40,427 nt of DNA from Myxococcota bacterium (GTDB lineage: Bacteria > Myxococcota_A > UBA9160 > UBA6930): the NCBI GenBank assembly GCA_028277885.1, contig JANQFK010000064.1:1-40427 (forward strand), given 5' to 3'. This document shows positions 30,816 to 38,824 of the stretch, piece by piece. Within the stretch, counting starts at the first letter, position 1, and every line of letters starts with the position of its first letter. The notes under the pieces are model-generated. The model saw nothing but the letters and a program-made list of their open reading frames with translations. It ran no database searches and was not told where the DNA came from. The translations under genes were made by a program, and so were the position numbers.

Positions 30816-31889
30816 CTAGCCCAGGGCGGCGTCCACGAGGCGCTCCACCATGGCGCCGCCGAGCCAGGAGCCCAGCGGGATGGCGAGGTAGAGCAGGAAG
30901 CGGGTGAAGGTGGACGCGTCGAAGGGCCACTCGCGCACCGACTCGACGAAGCCGCGCCAGGCCAGCAGCTCCTGGAGCGACGGGCCGTCGCCACCGCCCT
31001 CGCGGGCGGCCGCGAGCGCGGCGCGGCGGGCGCGGATCGCCTCGTTGCAGGCGGCGATCTCTTCGCCCTTGGCCCGGCGGATCGCGGCATGGGCACCGCG
31101 CACGGGGAGCAGCAGGCCCGCGACGCCCAGCGCCACCGCCAGCGCGAAGCCGAAGGCGAACACCAGCGGCAGGCCGGGGCGCGTGCCCAGGTCCACGATC
31201 AGCAGCGAGAGGATCGCGAAGTTCCCCATGGCGAGCAGCGCGTTGCGCAGGCCGTGGCGCGTGAAGGGCGCCAGGGGCCCGAGGTCGAGCAGGTCCAGCG
31301 CGAGGTGCTCGCGACCCGCCTGGGCGAGGCGCGACGAGTCGGCCAGCACGGCGTGGAAGTTGCGCCCGAGGAGCCAGCCCACCATGGGGAGCATCACGCG
31401 GTGGATCGCGGGCTGCACGTGGATCCGGTCCCAATAGATCTGGTAGGCCGAGAGGCTGAAGTCCACGAGGAAGGGGATGGCGACCGCGACCGCGATGCCG
31501 ATCCAGCCCGCACGGCGCAGGCTCGCGGCGGAGAAGCGCCCCGCGCTCGCCCGCAGCGCCTCGAACTCGGCGGGAGCGAGGCGCAGCACGGGCCGCAGCT
31601 CGTCCCAGGTGCGGCGCGCGCTGCGCACGGAGTGGATGTAGGCGGCGGGCAGGTAGCCGATCAGCAGGGCGAAGATCAGCGAGAAGCGGTACTCCTCGGC
31701 GCTGACGATCGTCTCCTCGCCGCGCAGGAAGGCCGGCAGCTCGCCGATGCCGAGCTCCACCGCGACCAGGATCCCGACGACGCCCGCCGCCACGGCCGCC
31801 CCCATCGCGAAGGGGGAGAGGGGGACGGCCTGGAAGAGGCGCTCGGACCAGGGCGCGGCGGGGCCGGGGACGGACGGGGCCTGGGCCAT
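30816..31889 (-). CDS. Polytopic membrane protein of unknown function
   Basis: 357 residues with about six membrane segments: 28-48 (FAMGAAVAAGVVGILVAVEL), 68-85, 125-145 (AGWIGIAVAVAIPFLVDFSL), 165-175, 235-253 and 255-280 (LPLVFAFGFALAVALGVAGLLLPV). A charged helical region follows (about 285-325), then a short hydrophobic end (about 330-350). The conserved-looking loop 'ALDLLDLGPLAPFTRHGLRNALL' between TMs is the best family handle, but I do not recognise it. No catalytic motif. The mRNA is predicted to be leaderless (TACGCT, 6 nt, ATG). It is divergent from the Cys-rich secreted protein. Confidence 0.75.
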   Translation of the reverse strand: MAQAPSVPGPAAPWSERLFQAVPLSPFAMGAAVAAGVVGILVAVELGIGELPAFLRGEETIVSAEEYRFSLIFALLIGYLPAAYIHSVRSARRTWDELRPVLRLAPAEFEALRASAGRFSAASLRRAGWIGIAVAVAIPFLVDFSLSAYQIYWDRIHVQPAIHRVMLPMVGWLLGRNFHAVLADSSRLAQAGREHLALDLLDLGPLAPFTRHGLRNALLAMGNFAILSLLIVDLGTRPGLPLVFAFGFALAVALGVAGLLLPVRGAHAAIRRAKGEEIAACNEAIRARRAALAAAREGGGDGPSLQELLAWRGFVESVREWPFDASTFTRFLLYLAIPLGSWLGGAMVERLVDAALG

Positions 31890-31895
31890 GGCGGA

Positions 31896-31901
31896 AGCGT
31901 A
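31896..31901 (-). promoter_or_regulatory. Extended -10 box giving a predicted leaderless mRNA
   Basis: TGA-TACGCT on the minus strand, exactly 6 nt before the ATG at 31889. Identical 9-mer and spacing to the site at 5271-5279. Confidence 0.5.
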
Positions 31902-31971
31902 TCACCGCGGTGGAGGGCACCGGGTTCGGGCCCGCGCCGGCTTCGGGAGGCGCTCCGGCTCGTTCCCGGCC

Positions 31972-32017
31972 CACCTGCGCTCCATTTGCAGGTGCGGGGC
32001 CGCGCTCGCCGGCGAGC
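31972..32017. repeat. Two dyads in the divergent promoter region
   Basis: CACCTGC (31972-31978) with GCAGGTG (31988-31994) and a 14-nt palindrome GCTCGCCGGCGAGC (32004-32017). Both lie between two divergent starts and are operator candidates. The whole gap 31890-32111 has no gene. Confidence 0.4.
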
Positions 32018-32073
32018 CCGGGAACCGCCTCGCGAAGGCTGGTTTCTCTTGGCTCGGGGTGTTGCTGTTCCGC

Positions 32074-32079
32074 TACGAT
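32074..32079 (+). promoter_or_regulatory. -10 box upstream of the Cys-rich protein gene
   Basis: TACGAT, 32 nt before the ATG at 32112, with AGGAAG as Shine-Dalgarno. A TTGGCT 19 nt upstream is a weak -35. Confidence 0.35.
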
Positions 32080-32111
32080 GGCGGGTGAGAGGTTGGACGC
32101 AGGAAGAGCTC

Positions 32112-32948
32112 ATGATCGCGCGCCCGCCTTCTCACTTGCTTCCGGCGCTGGCTCTGTGCCTCGCCCTGTCGGCTCCCGCGGCCCCGTCCGTCGCCCAGCC
32201 CGCGACCCCGATCGACGGCGTCGACCTCTCGCTCCTGTGTGAGCCCCCGATCTCCACCTGTCGTCCGTCCTTCTCGACGGACGCCACGCGCCCCGACATC
32301 TGGCCGCCGGACGACTGCCCGGTCGGCTACTCGTGCGTGTGCGTCCCGAGCTGCCCGGAGTGCGACGACTGCGACGCCCAGGTCTGCGTGCGCGACCCGT
32401 CGCGCGAGTGCCGCACGGCCTGCGACTGCGAGCCCGGACTCGGCTGCTTCCAGGGCCAGTGCATCGCGGGCATCGCGCCGGTCTTCTGCTGCGAGTCCGA
32501 CGTCTGCCCGGTGGGCGAGCAGTGCCAGTCGAAGGAGGGCCCGATGGGCGTGTGCGAGCCCGATCCGGCCTGCTTCGAGCGCCAGCAGAAGGCGAGCCGC
32601 GCCGTCTCCTACCTCGTCGAGCGCGCCAACAAGTGTCGCGTGGACTCGGACTGCGCGTTCATCTCCACCGACACCCAGTGCGGCGGCACCTGCGGCGCCT
32701 ACGTGAACGAGGACCTCGCCGCACACGTGCGGCGCGCCATCGACTGGGTCGACCGCAAGGTCTGCGACGGCTACGTCGAGGACGGCTGCCCCTTCGCCAC
32801 GCCGGGCTGCCTGGCCACGGTGGGACGCTGCGTGGAGGAGCGCTGCGAGGCCGTGCCGATCCTGCCGGGCCCGCCGCCGCGGCCGCGCCCGATCCTCGAG
32901 GAGAGCGTGAGCTCGGGAGCCATCCAGCACCTGGAGGCCACGCCCTAG
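32112..32948 (+). CDS. Secreted Cys-rich protein
   Basis: 278 residues. Signal peptide about 1-28 (LLPALALCLALSAPAAPSVA). The mature part contains about 30 Cys. One block is dense in Cys with 'CVCVPSCPECDDC' and 'CRTACDCEPGLGCFQGQC', similar to EGF- or Dickkopf-like knots. A second domain, CRVDSDCAFISTDTQCGGTC ... CPFATPGCLATVGRCVEERCEAV, is common in secreted proteins of deltaproteobacteria and myxobacteria. It ends with a Pro-rich tail. The Cys pairs should be oxidised outside the cytoplasm; function unknown. The start is supported by AGGAAG. Confidence 0.85.
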   Translation: MIARPPSHLLPALALCLALSAPAAPSVAQPATPIDGVDLSLLCEPPISTCRPSFSTDATRPDIWPPDDCPVGYSCVCVPSCPECDDCDAQVCVRDPSRECRTACDCEPGLGCFQGQCIAGIAPVFCCESDVCPVGEQCQSKEGPMGVCEPDPACFERQQKASRAVSYLVERANKCRVDSDCAFISTDTQCGGTCGAYVNEDLAAHVRRAIDWVDRKVCDGYVEDGCPFATPGCLATVGRCVEERCEAVPILPGPPPRPRPILEESVSSGAIQHLEATP

Positions 32949-33034
32949 GAAGCGCAGCGCCCGTCGATCAACCCGCCAGGGATGGGCGCATGGCGCGCCT
33001 CGCGGTGCGGGCCGCGGGGCGCGCCCCTGCGCGC

Positions 33035-33040
33035 TAGGGT
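33035..33040 (+). promoter_or_regulatory. -10 box giving a predicted leaderless mRNA
   Basis: TAGGGT followed by 6 nt (GGAGGC) and the GTG at 33047. The GGAGG is only 1 nt from the start, too close to act as Shine-Dalgarno. Confidence 0.45.
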
Positions 33041-33046
33041 GGAGGC

Positions 33047-33469
33047 GTGAAGAGCTTCCGCAAGACGCTCACCTTCGAGGTCCCCGAGCGCATGGGCTTC
33101 GTGAACGTCACCCCGGAGGTGGAGGCCGCGCTCGAGGAGAGCGGCGTGCGCGAGGGCCTGTGCCTGGTGAACGCCATGCACATCACCGCGAGCGTGTTCA
33201 TCAACGACGACGAGCCCGGGCTCCACGAGGACTACCGGCGCTGGCTCGAGTGGCTGGCCCCCTTCGACGCCAGCCCCGAGCGCTACCACCACAACCGGAC
33301 CGGCGAGGACAACGGCGACGCCCACCACAAGCGCCAGGTGATGGGGCGCGAGGTGGTGGTCGCGGTCACCGAGGGCCGGCTCGACTTCGGGCCCTGGGAG
33401 CAGATCTTCTACGGCGAGTTCGACGGCCGCCGGCCCAAGCGCGCGCTGATCAAGATCATCGGGGAGTAG
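33047..33469 (+). CDS. yjbQ: YjbQ/UPF0047 family protein
   Basis: 140 residues, single compact domain. Family features: '[42 protein letters not shown]' at residues about 19-60, the His-rich '[21 protein letters not shown]' at about 85-105, and '[13 protein letters not shown]' near the end. YjbQ proteins complement thiamine-phosphate synthesis and are called secondary thiamine-phosphate synthases, although their main role is still debated. The gene overlaps the convergent M19 gene by 14 bp (33456-33469). Confidence 0.93.
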   Translation: MKSFRKTLTFEVPERMGFVNVTPEVEAALEESGVREGLCLVNAMHITASVFINDDEPGLHEDYRRWLEWLAPFDASPERYHHNRTGEDNGDAHHKRQVMGREVVVAVTEGRLDFGPWEQIFYGEFDGRRPKRALIKIIGE

Positions 33470-34640
33470 CGCCGGGGGGCAGCAGCTCGGCGAGCAGGCG
33501 CAGCACGTTCTCGCCCATGACGAGCCGGATCTCCTCCTCGGCGAGGCCCTCGGCGAGCAGGGCGTCGGTGACGAGGGCGAGCCCGCCCACGTCGAAGGGC
33601 GCGTGGATGGTGCCGTCGAAGTCCGAGCCCAGGGCGACGTGGGCGGCGCCCACGGCGTCGCGCACGTGGCGGATGCTGCGCGCGATGCCGGCCGGGGTGG
33701 CGTCGCAGACGGCGCCGTCCCAGAAGCCGATGCCGATCACGCCCCCGGCGGCCGCGATGGCGCGGACGTGGGCGTCGCCGAGGTTGCGCGGGCCCGGGCA
33801 GACGGCCTGCACGCCGGTGTGCGAGACCAACACGGGCCGGGTGGCGAGGGCCAGCACGTCGTCGATGGTGCGCGGCGACGCGTGGGCCAGGTCCACCGCG
33901 ATGCCGAGCTCCTCCATGCGCCGGATCACCCGGCGCCCCAGCTCGGTGAGGCCGCCCTTCTCGACGCCCGCCGAGGAGCCCGCCACCGCGTTGTCGAAGA
34001 AGTGGGTGGGGGCCATCATGCGGAAGCCGGCGTCGAAGAGGCGGTCGACGCCGGCGAGCTCCGCCTCGAGGGCGTGGCTGCCCTCGAGGGCGAGGAGCGC
34101 GCCCACGGGTCCGGCCGCGTCCTTCCGCGCGGCGAGCAGGCGCTCGAGATCCTCGCGGCTGCGGATCGGCACGAGCCCGCCCTCGGAGCGCCGCGCCGCC
34201 CGGTCGAGCTTCTCGGCCTGGTGGATCGCGCGCGCGCGCAGGCTGCCCCAGGTGGACAGCGGCCAGCGCTGGACCATCACCAGCGCGGTGATGCGGTCCG
34301 AGTCGCCGGGGGTGCGCTCGTAGTTCTGGCCCCGGGGCGACTTGGTCACGACGCCGAACACCTGGAGGGCGACGTTGCCCTCCCGGAGGCGCGGCAGGTC
34401 CACGTGGCCCCGCCCGCTGCGCCGCAGCAGGTCGCGGCTCCAGAGCAGGCTGTCGGCGTGGAGGTCCGCGACGCGCAGCCCGGCGTGGAGGCGCAGCGCC
34501 GCCTCGGAGGGGCCGCTGGCGGGAGGCGGGGCCACGGAGTTCTGCTGCGCGTCCAGCCAGGGCGGGAGCACGACCCCGGCGGCCACCACCCCGACCGCCA
34601 GCACGATCCCCAGGGCCAGCCCGATGCGCCGCAGCCACAC
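33456..34640 (-). CDS. Membrane-anchored M19 dipeptidase
   Basis: 394 residues. N-terminal anchor 5-26 ([21 protein letters not shown]), then a TIM-barrel metallopeptidase. Zinc ligands expected for the M19 family are present: His61 and Asp63 (DLHADSLL), Glu186 (LEGSHAL), His253 (DLAHAS), His274 (SHTGVQ) and Asp340 (GSDFDG). Family members cleave dipeptides, often with D-residues, at the outer side of the membrane, and belong to peptidoglycan or antibiotic-related turnover; the exact substrate cannot be inferred. The GTG start at 34640 follows TACCGT at 6 nt. It is convergent with and overlaps yjbQ. Confidence 0.93.
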   Translation of the reverse strand: MWLRRIGLALGIVLAVGVVAAGVVLPPWLDAQQNSVAPPPASGPSEAALRLHAGLRVADLHADSLLWSRDLLRRSGRGHVDLPRLREGNVALQVFGVVTKSPRGQNYERTPGDSDRITALVMVQRWPLSTWGSLRARAIHQAEKLDRAARRSEGGLVPIRSREDLERLLAARKDAAGPVGALLALEGSHALEAELAGVDRLFDAGFRMMAPTHFFDNAVAGSSAGVEKGGLTELGRRVIRRMEELGIAVDLAHASPRTIDDVLALATRPVLVSHTGVQAVCPGPRNLGDAHVRAIAAAGGVIGIGFWDGAVCDATPAGIARSIRHVRDAVGAAHVALGSDFDGTIHAPFDVGGLALVTDALLAEGLAEEEIRLVMGENVLRLLAELLPPGATPR

Positions 34641-34646
34641 GGCCCC

Positions 34647-34652
34647 ACGGTA
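34647..34652 (-). promoter_or_regulatory. -10 box giving a predicted leaderless mRNA
   Basis: TACCGT on the minus strand with exactly 6 nt to the GTG at 34640. No Shine-Dalgarno. Confidence 0.45.
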
Positions 34653-34680
34653 GGCCAGCGAGGGGGCCGGCTGCCGAGTA

Positions 34681-34709
34681 TTGAAATCGAACGCGGTTTG
34701 ATCTTCAAT
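34681..34709 (+). promoter_or_regulatory. Promoter and AT-rich dyad upstream of the LysM gene
   Basis: TTGAAA (34681-34686), 17 nt, TTCAAT (34704-34709). The same bases contain the imperfect dyad TTGAAATC ... GATCTTCAA, so a repressor could cover the promoter. This is one of the few AT-rich patches in the window. Confidence 0.5.
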
Positions 34710-34737
34710 CGGGGTGAAATTGCCTCAGGGAGAGAGC

Positions 34738-35418
34738 ATGAGGACCCCCATCCACCGGCTCGCCGGCCTGGCCTGGATGGCGCCGCTGTGTGCCTGCGTG
34801 GCGGCCCCCCTCCAGGTCACCGCCGAGTCGCCCGCCCAGCCCGTCCCCGCCACCCGCGCCCCGGTCGAGCTCGTCAGCATCGAGATCCTCTACACCGTCG
34901 AGCCCGGCGACCACCTCTCGGGCATCGCGGCGCGCTACGGGGTGCCGGTGCGCCAGCTCGTGGAGGACAACGAGATCCGGGACCCCGACCGGATCCGCAT
35001 GGGGAGCGAGATCGTGGTGCGGCTCGAGGTGCCCGACCCCGCGGTCGCGCCGGACCGGGCCGGCGAGGACACGCCGCGCCGGCCCGTCGCCCGCTCCGAG
35101 ACGACGCGGCTGCTCTCCTACGCCCGGCAGCAGCTGCGGGAGGCGCGCTACGCCGAGGCCCGCTCGGCCGCGGAGCGGGCCCTCGTGGCGCTGGGGGCCG
35201 CCGAGGACGCGAGGGCGCGCAGCCAGCGCGCGCACCTCGAGATCGTCGCCGGGACCGCGGAGCTGGCCCAGGACCGCGAGACCGCCGCGCTGCACTGCTT
35301 CGCGCGCGCCCTCGAGGCCGACCCCGAGCTGCGGCCCGACCCCGCCACCACGTCGCCCAAGGTGATGCGCTTCTTCGAGCTCGCCCGGGCGCGCCAGGCG
35401 GTGGCCGCGGGCCCCTGA
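34738..35418 (+). CDS. LysM-domain envelope protein with helical repeat
   Basis: 226 residues from the ATG at 34738 (GGGAG upstream). The in-frame GTG at 34714 is only a few nt after the -10 box, so the ATG is preferred. Signal peptide about 1-25, with a Cys in an LCAC context that may be a lipoprotein site. A LysM domain lies at about residues 47-95 (YTVEPGDHLSGIAARYGVPVRQLVEDNEIRDPDRIRMGSEIVV), which binds peptidoglycan. It is followed by a TPR-like helical pair (LLSYARQQLREARYAEARSAAERAL ... ALHCFARALEADPELRPD). Probably a periplasmic, cell-wall-linked adaptor. It is followed by a convergent gene 42 bp away. Confidence 0.87.
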   Translation: MRTPIHRLAGLAWMAPLCACVAAPLQVTAESPAQPVPATRAPVELVSIEILYTVEPGDHLSGIAARYGVPVRQLVEDNEIRDPDRIRMGSEIVVRLEVPDPAVAPDRAGEDTPRRPVARSETTRLLSYARQQLREARYAEARSAAERALVALGAAEDARARSQRAHLEIVAGTAELAQDRETAALHCFARALEADPELRPDPATTSPKVMRFFELARARQAVAAGP

Positions 35419-35460
35419 CGGAGCGGGGCCGGCACCGGAGAGCGGGCGGAAGCGGGCGGC

Positions 35461-36894
35461 TCAGGCCCGCGGCGGATCGGTGGCGGCCTTGCGCAGCCGC
35501 TCGAACTCCTCGTCCACCGCGACCACCAGCTCGTGGAGGTCCGGCAGGGCGTCCCAGTCGGCGTTGAACCCCCAGTAGAGGTTCCCGTCGTAGCTGAACA
35601 GCGCGATGCCGAGCGCCTGGTTGGCCGCCAGGGGCACCAGCGGATAGATCTCGAGCATGCGCGCACCGAGCAGGTAGGCGGGCCGGTTCGGCCCGGGGAT
35701 GTTGGTCACCACCACGTTGAAGGAGCGCTGCCAGGTGGCCAGGCGCGCGAAGAACAGCCACAGCGAGCTGAGGGCGCGGTCCCCGATGTCCTCGAGGAGC
35801 TCGATGCCGACGCGCTGGCGCGAGCGCTTCAGCTGCCGCGTGGTCTCGGCCACCTTCGCGAGGCGCGCACGCGGGTCCGGCTCCGTGACCGGGAGCTCGG
35901 CGAGGAGCATGGCGACGCGGTTGCCCGCCTCGCCGTGCTGGGAGGGCGCGCGCAGGCTCACCGGCACCTGGGCGCGGAAGCGCAGCCCCTGGGACGGGAC
36001 GCCGCGGCTGGCCAGCAGGCGGCCGATGGCGCCCGCCGCCGTGGCGAGCACCACGTCGTTGAGGGTTCCCTCGAGCCCCGTGCGAATCTCCTTCACGGCG
36101 GGGATCGGGAGCCCCGTCCAGTCGAAGCGGCGGTGGGGGCCGATGTCGGGGTTGAGCGGCGTCGACGAGGTGGGCTGCATGCCCGCGCCGAGGATCTCGC
36201 CCACCCCGAGCGCCGCCTCCTGGAGCATCCCGAGGGTCTCCCACGGCTGGGTGAGGGCGCGCCCGGCGGTGCGCAGCACCGAGAGCGGGAAGGAGGCGCG
36301 GTGCAGCACCTCGTCCCCCAGCAGGCGCGCGTCGCTCGGCGCGGGCCGCGGGTACCAGGCGCGCGGCGGCTCGACGGTGGGGTCCGGGTCCAGGCGCATC
36401 ATGCGCGCCAGCAGGTCCATTCCCGAGACGCCGTCCACCATGCAGTGGTGCGCCTTCACGACGAGGGCGAAGCGGTCGCCCTCCACCCCCTCCACCACCC
36501 ACATCTCCCAGAGCGGCTTCCCGCGGTCGAGCTTCTGGGAGAGGATGCGTCCCGCCAACCGCTTCAGGAGCCGCTCGTCGCCGGGCTTCGGCAGGCTGGT
36601 GTGGCGCACGTGGTAGTGGAGGTTGAAGCGCTCGTCGTCCACCCAGACCGGGTGGGCGAACAGGGGCACCCAGGCCAGGCGCTGGCGGAAGCGCGGGGTG
36701 GCCTGGAGCGAGGACTCGACGGCCGTGCGGATGCGGTCGATGTCGAGGGTTCCGTCGGCTCGGGTGAGGGGCGCGGCCTCGAACAGCGCCACGGCGGCCA
36801 CGTGCATGTGGACGTTCTCGGCCTCGATGTCGAGGAAGGTGAGATCGAGGGCCGAGAGCCGGTCGTAGTGGGAGTAGGACAAGGCGCGCCTCAC
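35461..36894 (-). CDS. Wax ester synthase/acyl-CoA:diacylglycerol acyltransferase (WS/DGAT)
   Basis: 477 residues, the usual length. Catalytic motif HHxxxDG is present as HHCMVDG (His149-His150...Asp154-Gly155), with 'DRGKPLWEMWVVEGV' before it. The C-terminal part has 'GNRVAMLLAELPV' and 'NVVVTNIPGP'. Makes wax esters or triacylglycerol from acyl-CoA for storage lipid. The start is GTG at 36894 (MRRALSYSHYDRLSALDLTFLDIE, the usual 'S.lD..Fl..E' opening). TACCGT lies 15 nt upstream on the minus strand. It is divergent from the CBS protein. Confidence 0.95.
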   Translation of the reverse strand: MRRALSYSHYDRLSALDLTFLDIEAENVHMHVAAVALFEAAPLTRADGTLDIDRIRTAVESSLQATPRFRQRLAWVPLFAHPVWVDDERFNLHYHVRHTSLPKPGDERLLKRLAGRILSQKLDRGKPLWEMWVVEGVEGDRFALVVKAHHCMVDGVSGMDLLARMMRLDPDPTVEPPRAWYPRPAPSDARLLGDEVLHRASFPLSVLRTAGRALTQPWETLGMLQEAALGVGEILGAGMQPTSSTPLNPDIGPHRRFDWTGLPIPAVKEIRTGLEGTLNDVVLATAAGAIGRLLASRGVPSQGLRFRAQVPVSLRAPSQHGEAGNRVAMLLAELPVTEPDPRARLAKVAETTRQLKRSRQRVGIELLEDIGDRALSSLWLFFARLATWQRSFNVVVTNIPGPNRPAYLLGARMLEIYPLVPLAANQALGIALFSYDGNLYWGFNADWDALPDLHELVVAVDEEFERLRKAATDPPRA

Positions 36895-36926
36895 CCGGCA
36901 GGGGCCGCCACGGTAGCACCGCCGGG

Positions 36927-36945
36927 CCGGGGAAGGCCTCCCCGG
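36927..36945. repeat. Hairpin between the WS/DGAT and CBS genes
   Basis: CCGGGGA (36927-36933), loop AGGCC, TCCCCGG (36939-36945), in the divergent gap. Confidence 0.4.
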
Positions 36946-37040
36946 GGGCGGTCTGCCGCAGCGCCGGCCACCCGCCCGGTGGCAGCGGAGCCGGCCCTGT
37001 CCTACATCGGGCGGGTTCCACGAGCCGCCGGAGGCCCCCG

Positions 37041-37460
37041 ATGAACGTGAAGATCTCGGACCTGATGGTGTCCCACGTCGTCACCACCACCCCCCACACC
37101 ACCGTCGGCCACGTGAAGGGCATGATGCGCAACAACGACGTGCGCGTGATCCCCGTGGTCGGCCCCGAGGACGAGCCCGTCGGCGTCGTCTCGGCCTCGG
37201 ACCTGCTGGAGGACCTCTCCGACGAGACGGCGGTCCGCCAGGTGATGACCGAGAAGGTCTACACCGTGCCGCAGTACGACGACGTCCACGTCGCCGCGCG
37301 CGTGATGCGCAACCACCGCATCCACCACGTGCTCGTCACCCACGAGGGCAAGCTGGTCGGCATCCTCAGCAGCTTCGACCTGCTGCGCCTCGTCGAGGAC
37401 CACCGCTTCGTGATGAAGAACCCGCCCACCCAGTCGAAGAAGAAGCAGAAGCGGCAGTAG
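37041..37460 (+). CDS. Stand-alone CBS-domain pair protein
   Basis: 139 residues, two tandem CBS domains at about 7-60 and 68-125. Motifs are 'VIPVVGPEDEPVGVVSASDLLEDL' and 'HVLVTHEGKLVGILSSFDLLRLV', the usual G-h-h-S/T-x-x-D-L ends that bind adenosine nucleotides. No catalytic domain is attached. It ends with a Lys/Gln-rich tail (SKKKQKRQ) that may bind nucleic acid or membrane. Likely an energy-state sensor acting on a partner. GGAGG precedes the ATG. It ends 3 bp from the stop of the convergent ABC1-family gene. Confidence 0.93.
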   Translation: MNVKISDLMVSHVVTTTPHTTVGHVKGMMRNNDVRVIPVVGPEDEPVGVVSASDLLEDLSDETAVRQVMTEKVYTVPQYDDVHVAARVMRNHRIHHVLVTHEGKLVGILSSFDLLRLVEDHRFVMKNPPTQSKKKQKRQ

Positions 37461-37463
37461 CGC

Positions 37464-38792
37464 TCAGCCCAGGAAGGGCTCGATCAGCGCATGGGCGTCC
37501 ACCCGCGCCCGGATCCGGGCGCACAGCAGGAACGACCCCACCAGCTTGCGGTGCAGGAAGACGGTCTCGGGAGGCGGCGCGTGGAGGAAGCCGCGTCGGA
37601 ACATCAGGTCGAGACCGAGATCCCGCGCGCGGCCCACCAGGTCCGAGGCGGCGAAGTCGTAGACGCCGCGGTGGCGCAGGGGCTCGCACACCAGCAGGAT
37701 CAGGTCGACCACCCCCTCCACGCGGTCCCTGCGCTCGTCGGCGCGCACGTAGCCGATCTCCACGGCGCCGTCCCGGACGCGCTTGCGGTCGCCGTCGATC
37801 ACCCCCCGGCAGATCCGCGCGTAGCGCTCCGTCAGGTCCTCGTCGAACTCCCGCGCCGAGCCGAAGTCGAACAGCAGGATGCGGTCGTCGATGGGGTCGA
37901 TGCGGTAGTTCGCGAAGTTCGGGTCCGTCTGCATGAAGCGGAACTCGAAGAGCTCGCGGAACACCAGCCGCTCGAGCACCTGCCCCACGGCGTCGCGGCG
38001 CTGCTGGAACACGCCCTCGCCGCCGAGGTCCTCGATGGGGTCGCCGTCGAGCCGGTCCATGGCGAGGATGCGCCGGGTGGTGAGGTCGTCGTGGACCCGG
38101 GGCACCACCAGGGCGGGCTCGTCGGCCACCAGGGCGGCGTAGCGGCGCAGGCTGCGCGCCTCCTCGAGGTAGTCGGCCTCCTGCCGCAGCTGGCGCTTCG
38201 CCTCGGCGACGATGCCCGAGACGTCGAGATCCACGGGCAGCAGCTTCGCCAGGCGCAGCAGGGAGGCGACGTTGTCGACGTCGCTGTCGATGCTGCGCGC
38301 CACGCCCGGGTACTGGATCTTGAGCGCGAGCTCGCGACCGTCCGCCGCCACGGCGGCGTGCACCTGGCCGATGGACGCCGAGGCCAGGGGCTCGAGGTCG
38401 AGCTCCTGGAAGCGGGCCTCCCAGCCCTTGCCGTACGCGCGGCCCAGCGCCCGGCGCACCTGGCTGGCCGGCATGGTGTCGGCGGCGTCGCGCAGCACCG
38501 CCAGGGCCTCGGCGAACTCCGCGGGCAGCACGTCGGCGGTCTCGAGGGAGAGCAGCTGCCCGAGCTTCATGGCGGCGCCGCGCATGCGCGAGAGGCGTCG
38601 CGCCAGCTTGCCCGCGTTCGCCGCCGAGAGCAGGGCGGAGACCCCCTCGGCCGGGCTCGTGCCCACCAGCCGCCGGGCTCCCTCGGCGAGGCTGCCCGCG
38701 GCCAGCTCGCCGGCCAGCAGGCCGAAGCGCGCCAGCCGCTCGAGCCGGCCCGCCGGCACCCGGGAGGAGCGTCGCGGACGCTCGTCGCTCAT
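37464..38792 (-). CDS. ABC1/UbiB (AarF/ADCK)-family atypical kinase
   Basis: 442 residues. Family motifs: KLGQ at 76-79 (MKLGQLLSLE, the KxGQ motif), the Ala-rich nucleotide loop PLASASIGQVHAA (135-147), Lys158 in LALKIQYPG, DPNFANYR (Asp290, Asn295) and LFDFGSAR (Asp309). These are protein-kinase-like ATPases that regulate or support quinone and isoprenoid-lipid metabolism. No C-terminal TM pair is obvious. The start at 38792 is preceded by TACCTT at 6 nt and no Shine-Dalgarno; upstream in-frame codons run into the promoter. It is divergent from the malic enzyme gene (32 bp). Confidence 0.92.
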   Translation of the reverse strand: MSDERPRRSSRVPAGRLERLARFGLLAGELAAGSLAEGARRLVGTSPAEGVSALLSAANAGKLARRLSRMRGAAMKLGQLLSLETADVLPAEFAEALAVLRDAADTMPASQVRRALGRAYGKGWEARFQELDLEPLASASIGQVHAAVAADGRELALKIQYPGVARSIDSDVDNVASLLRLAKLLPVDLDVSGIVAEAKRQLRQEADYLEEARSLRRYAALVADEPALVVPRVHDDLTTRRILAMDRLDGDPIEDLGGEGVFQQRRDAVGQVLERLVFRELFEFRFMQTDPNFANYRIDPIDDRILLFDFGSAREFDEDLTERYARICRGVIDGDRKRVRDGAVEIGYVRADERRDRVEGVVDLILLVCEPLRHRGVYDFAASDLVGRARDLGLDLMFRRGFLHAPPPETVFLHRKLVGSFLLCARIRARVDAHALIEPFLG

Positions 38793-38798
38793 GCCGCC

Positions 38799-38804
38799 AA
38801 GGTA
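38799..38804 (-). promoter_or_regulatory. -10 box giving a predicted leaderless mRNA
   Basis: TACCTT on the minus strand with exactly 6 nt to the ATG at 38792. No Shine-Dalgarno. Confidence 0.45.
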
Positions 38805-38824
38805 CCCGACCCAGGGAGGTCCCC

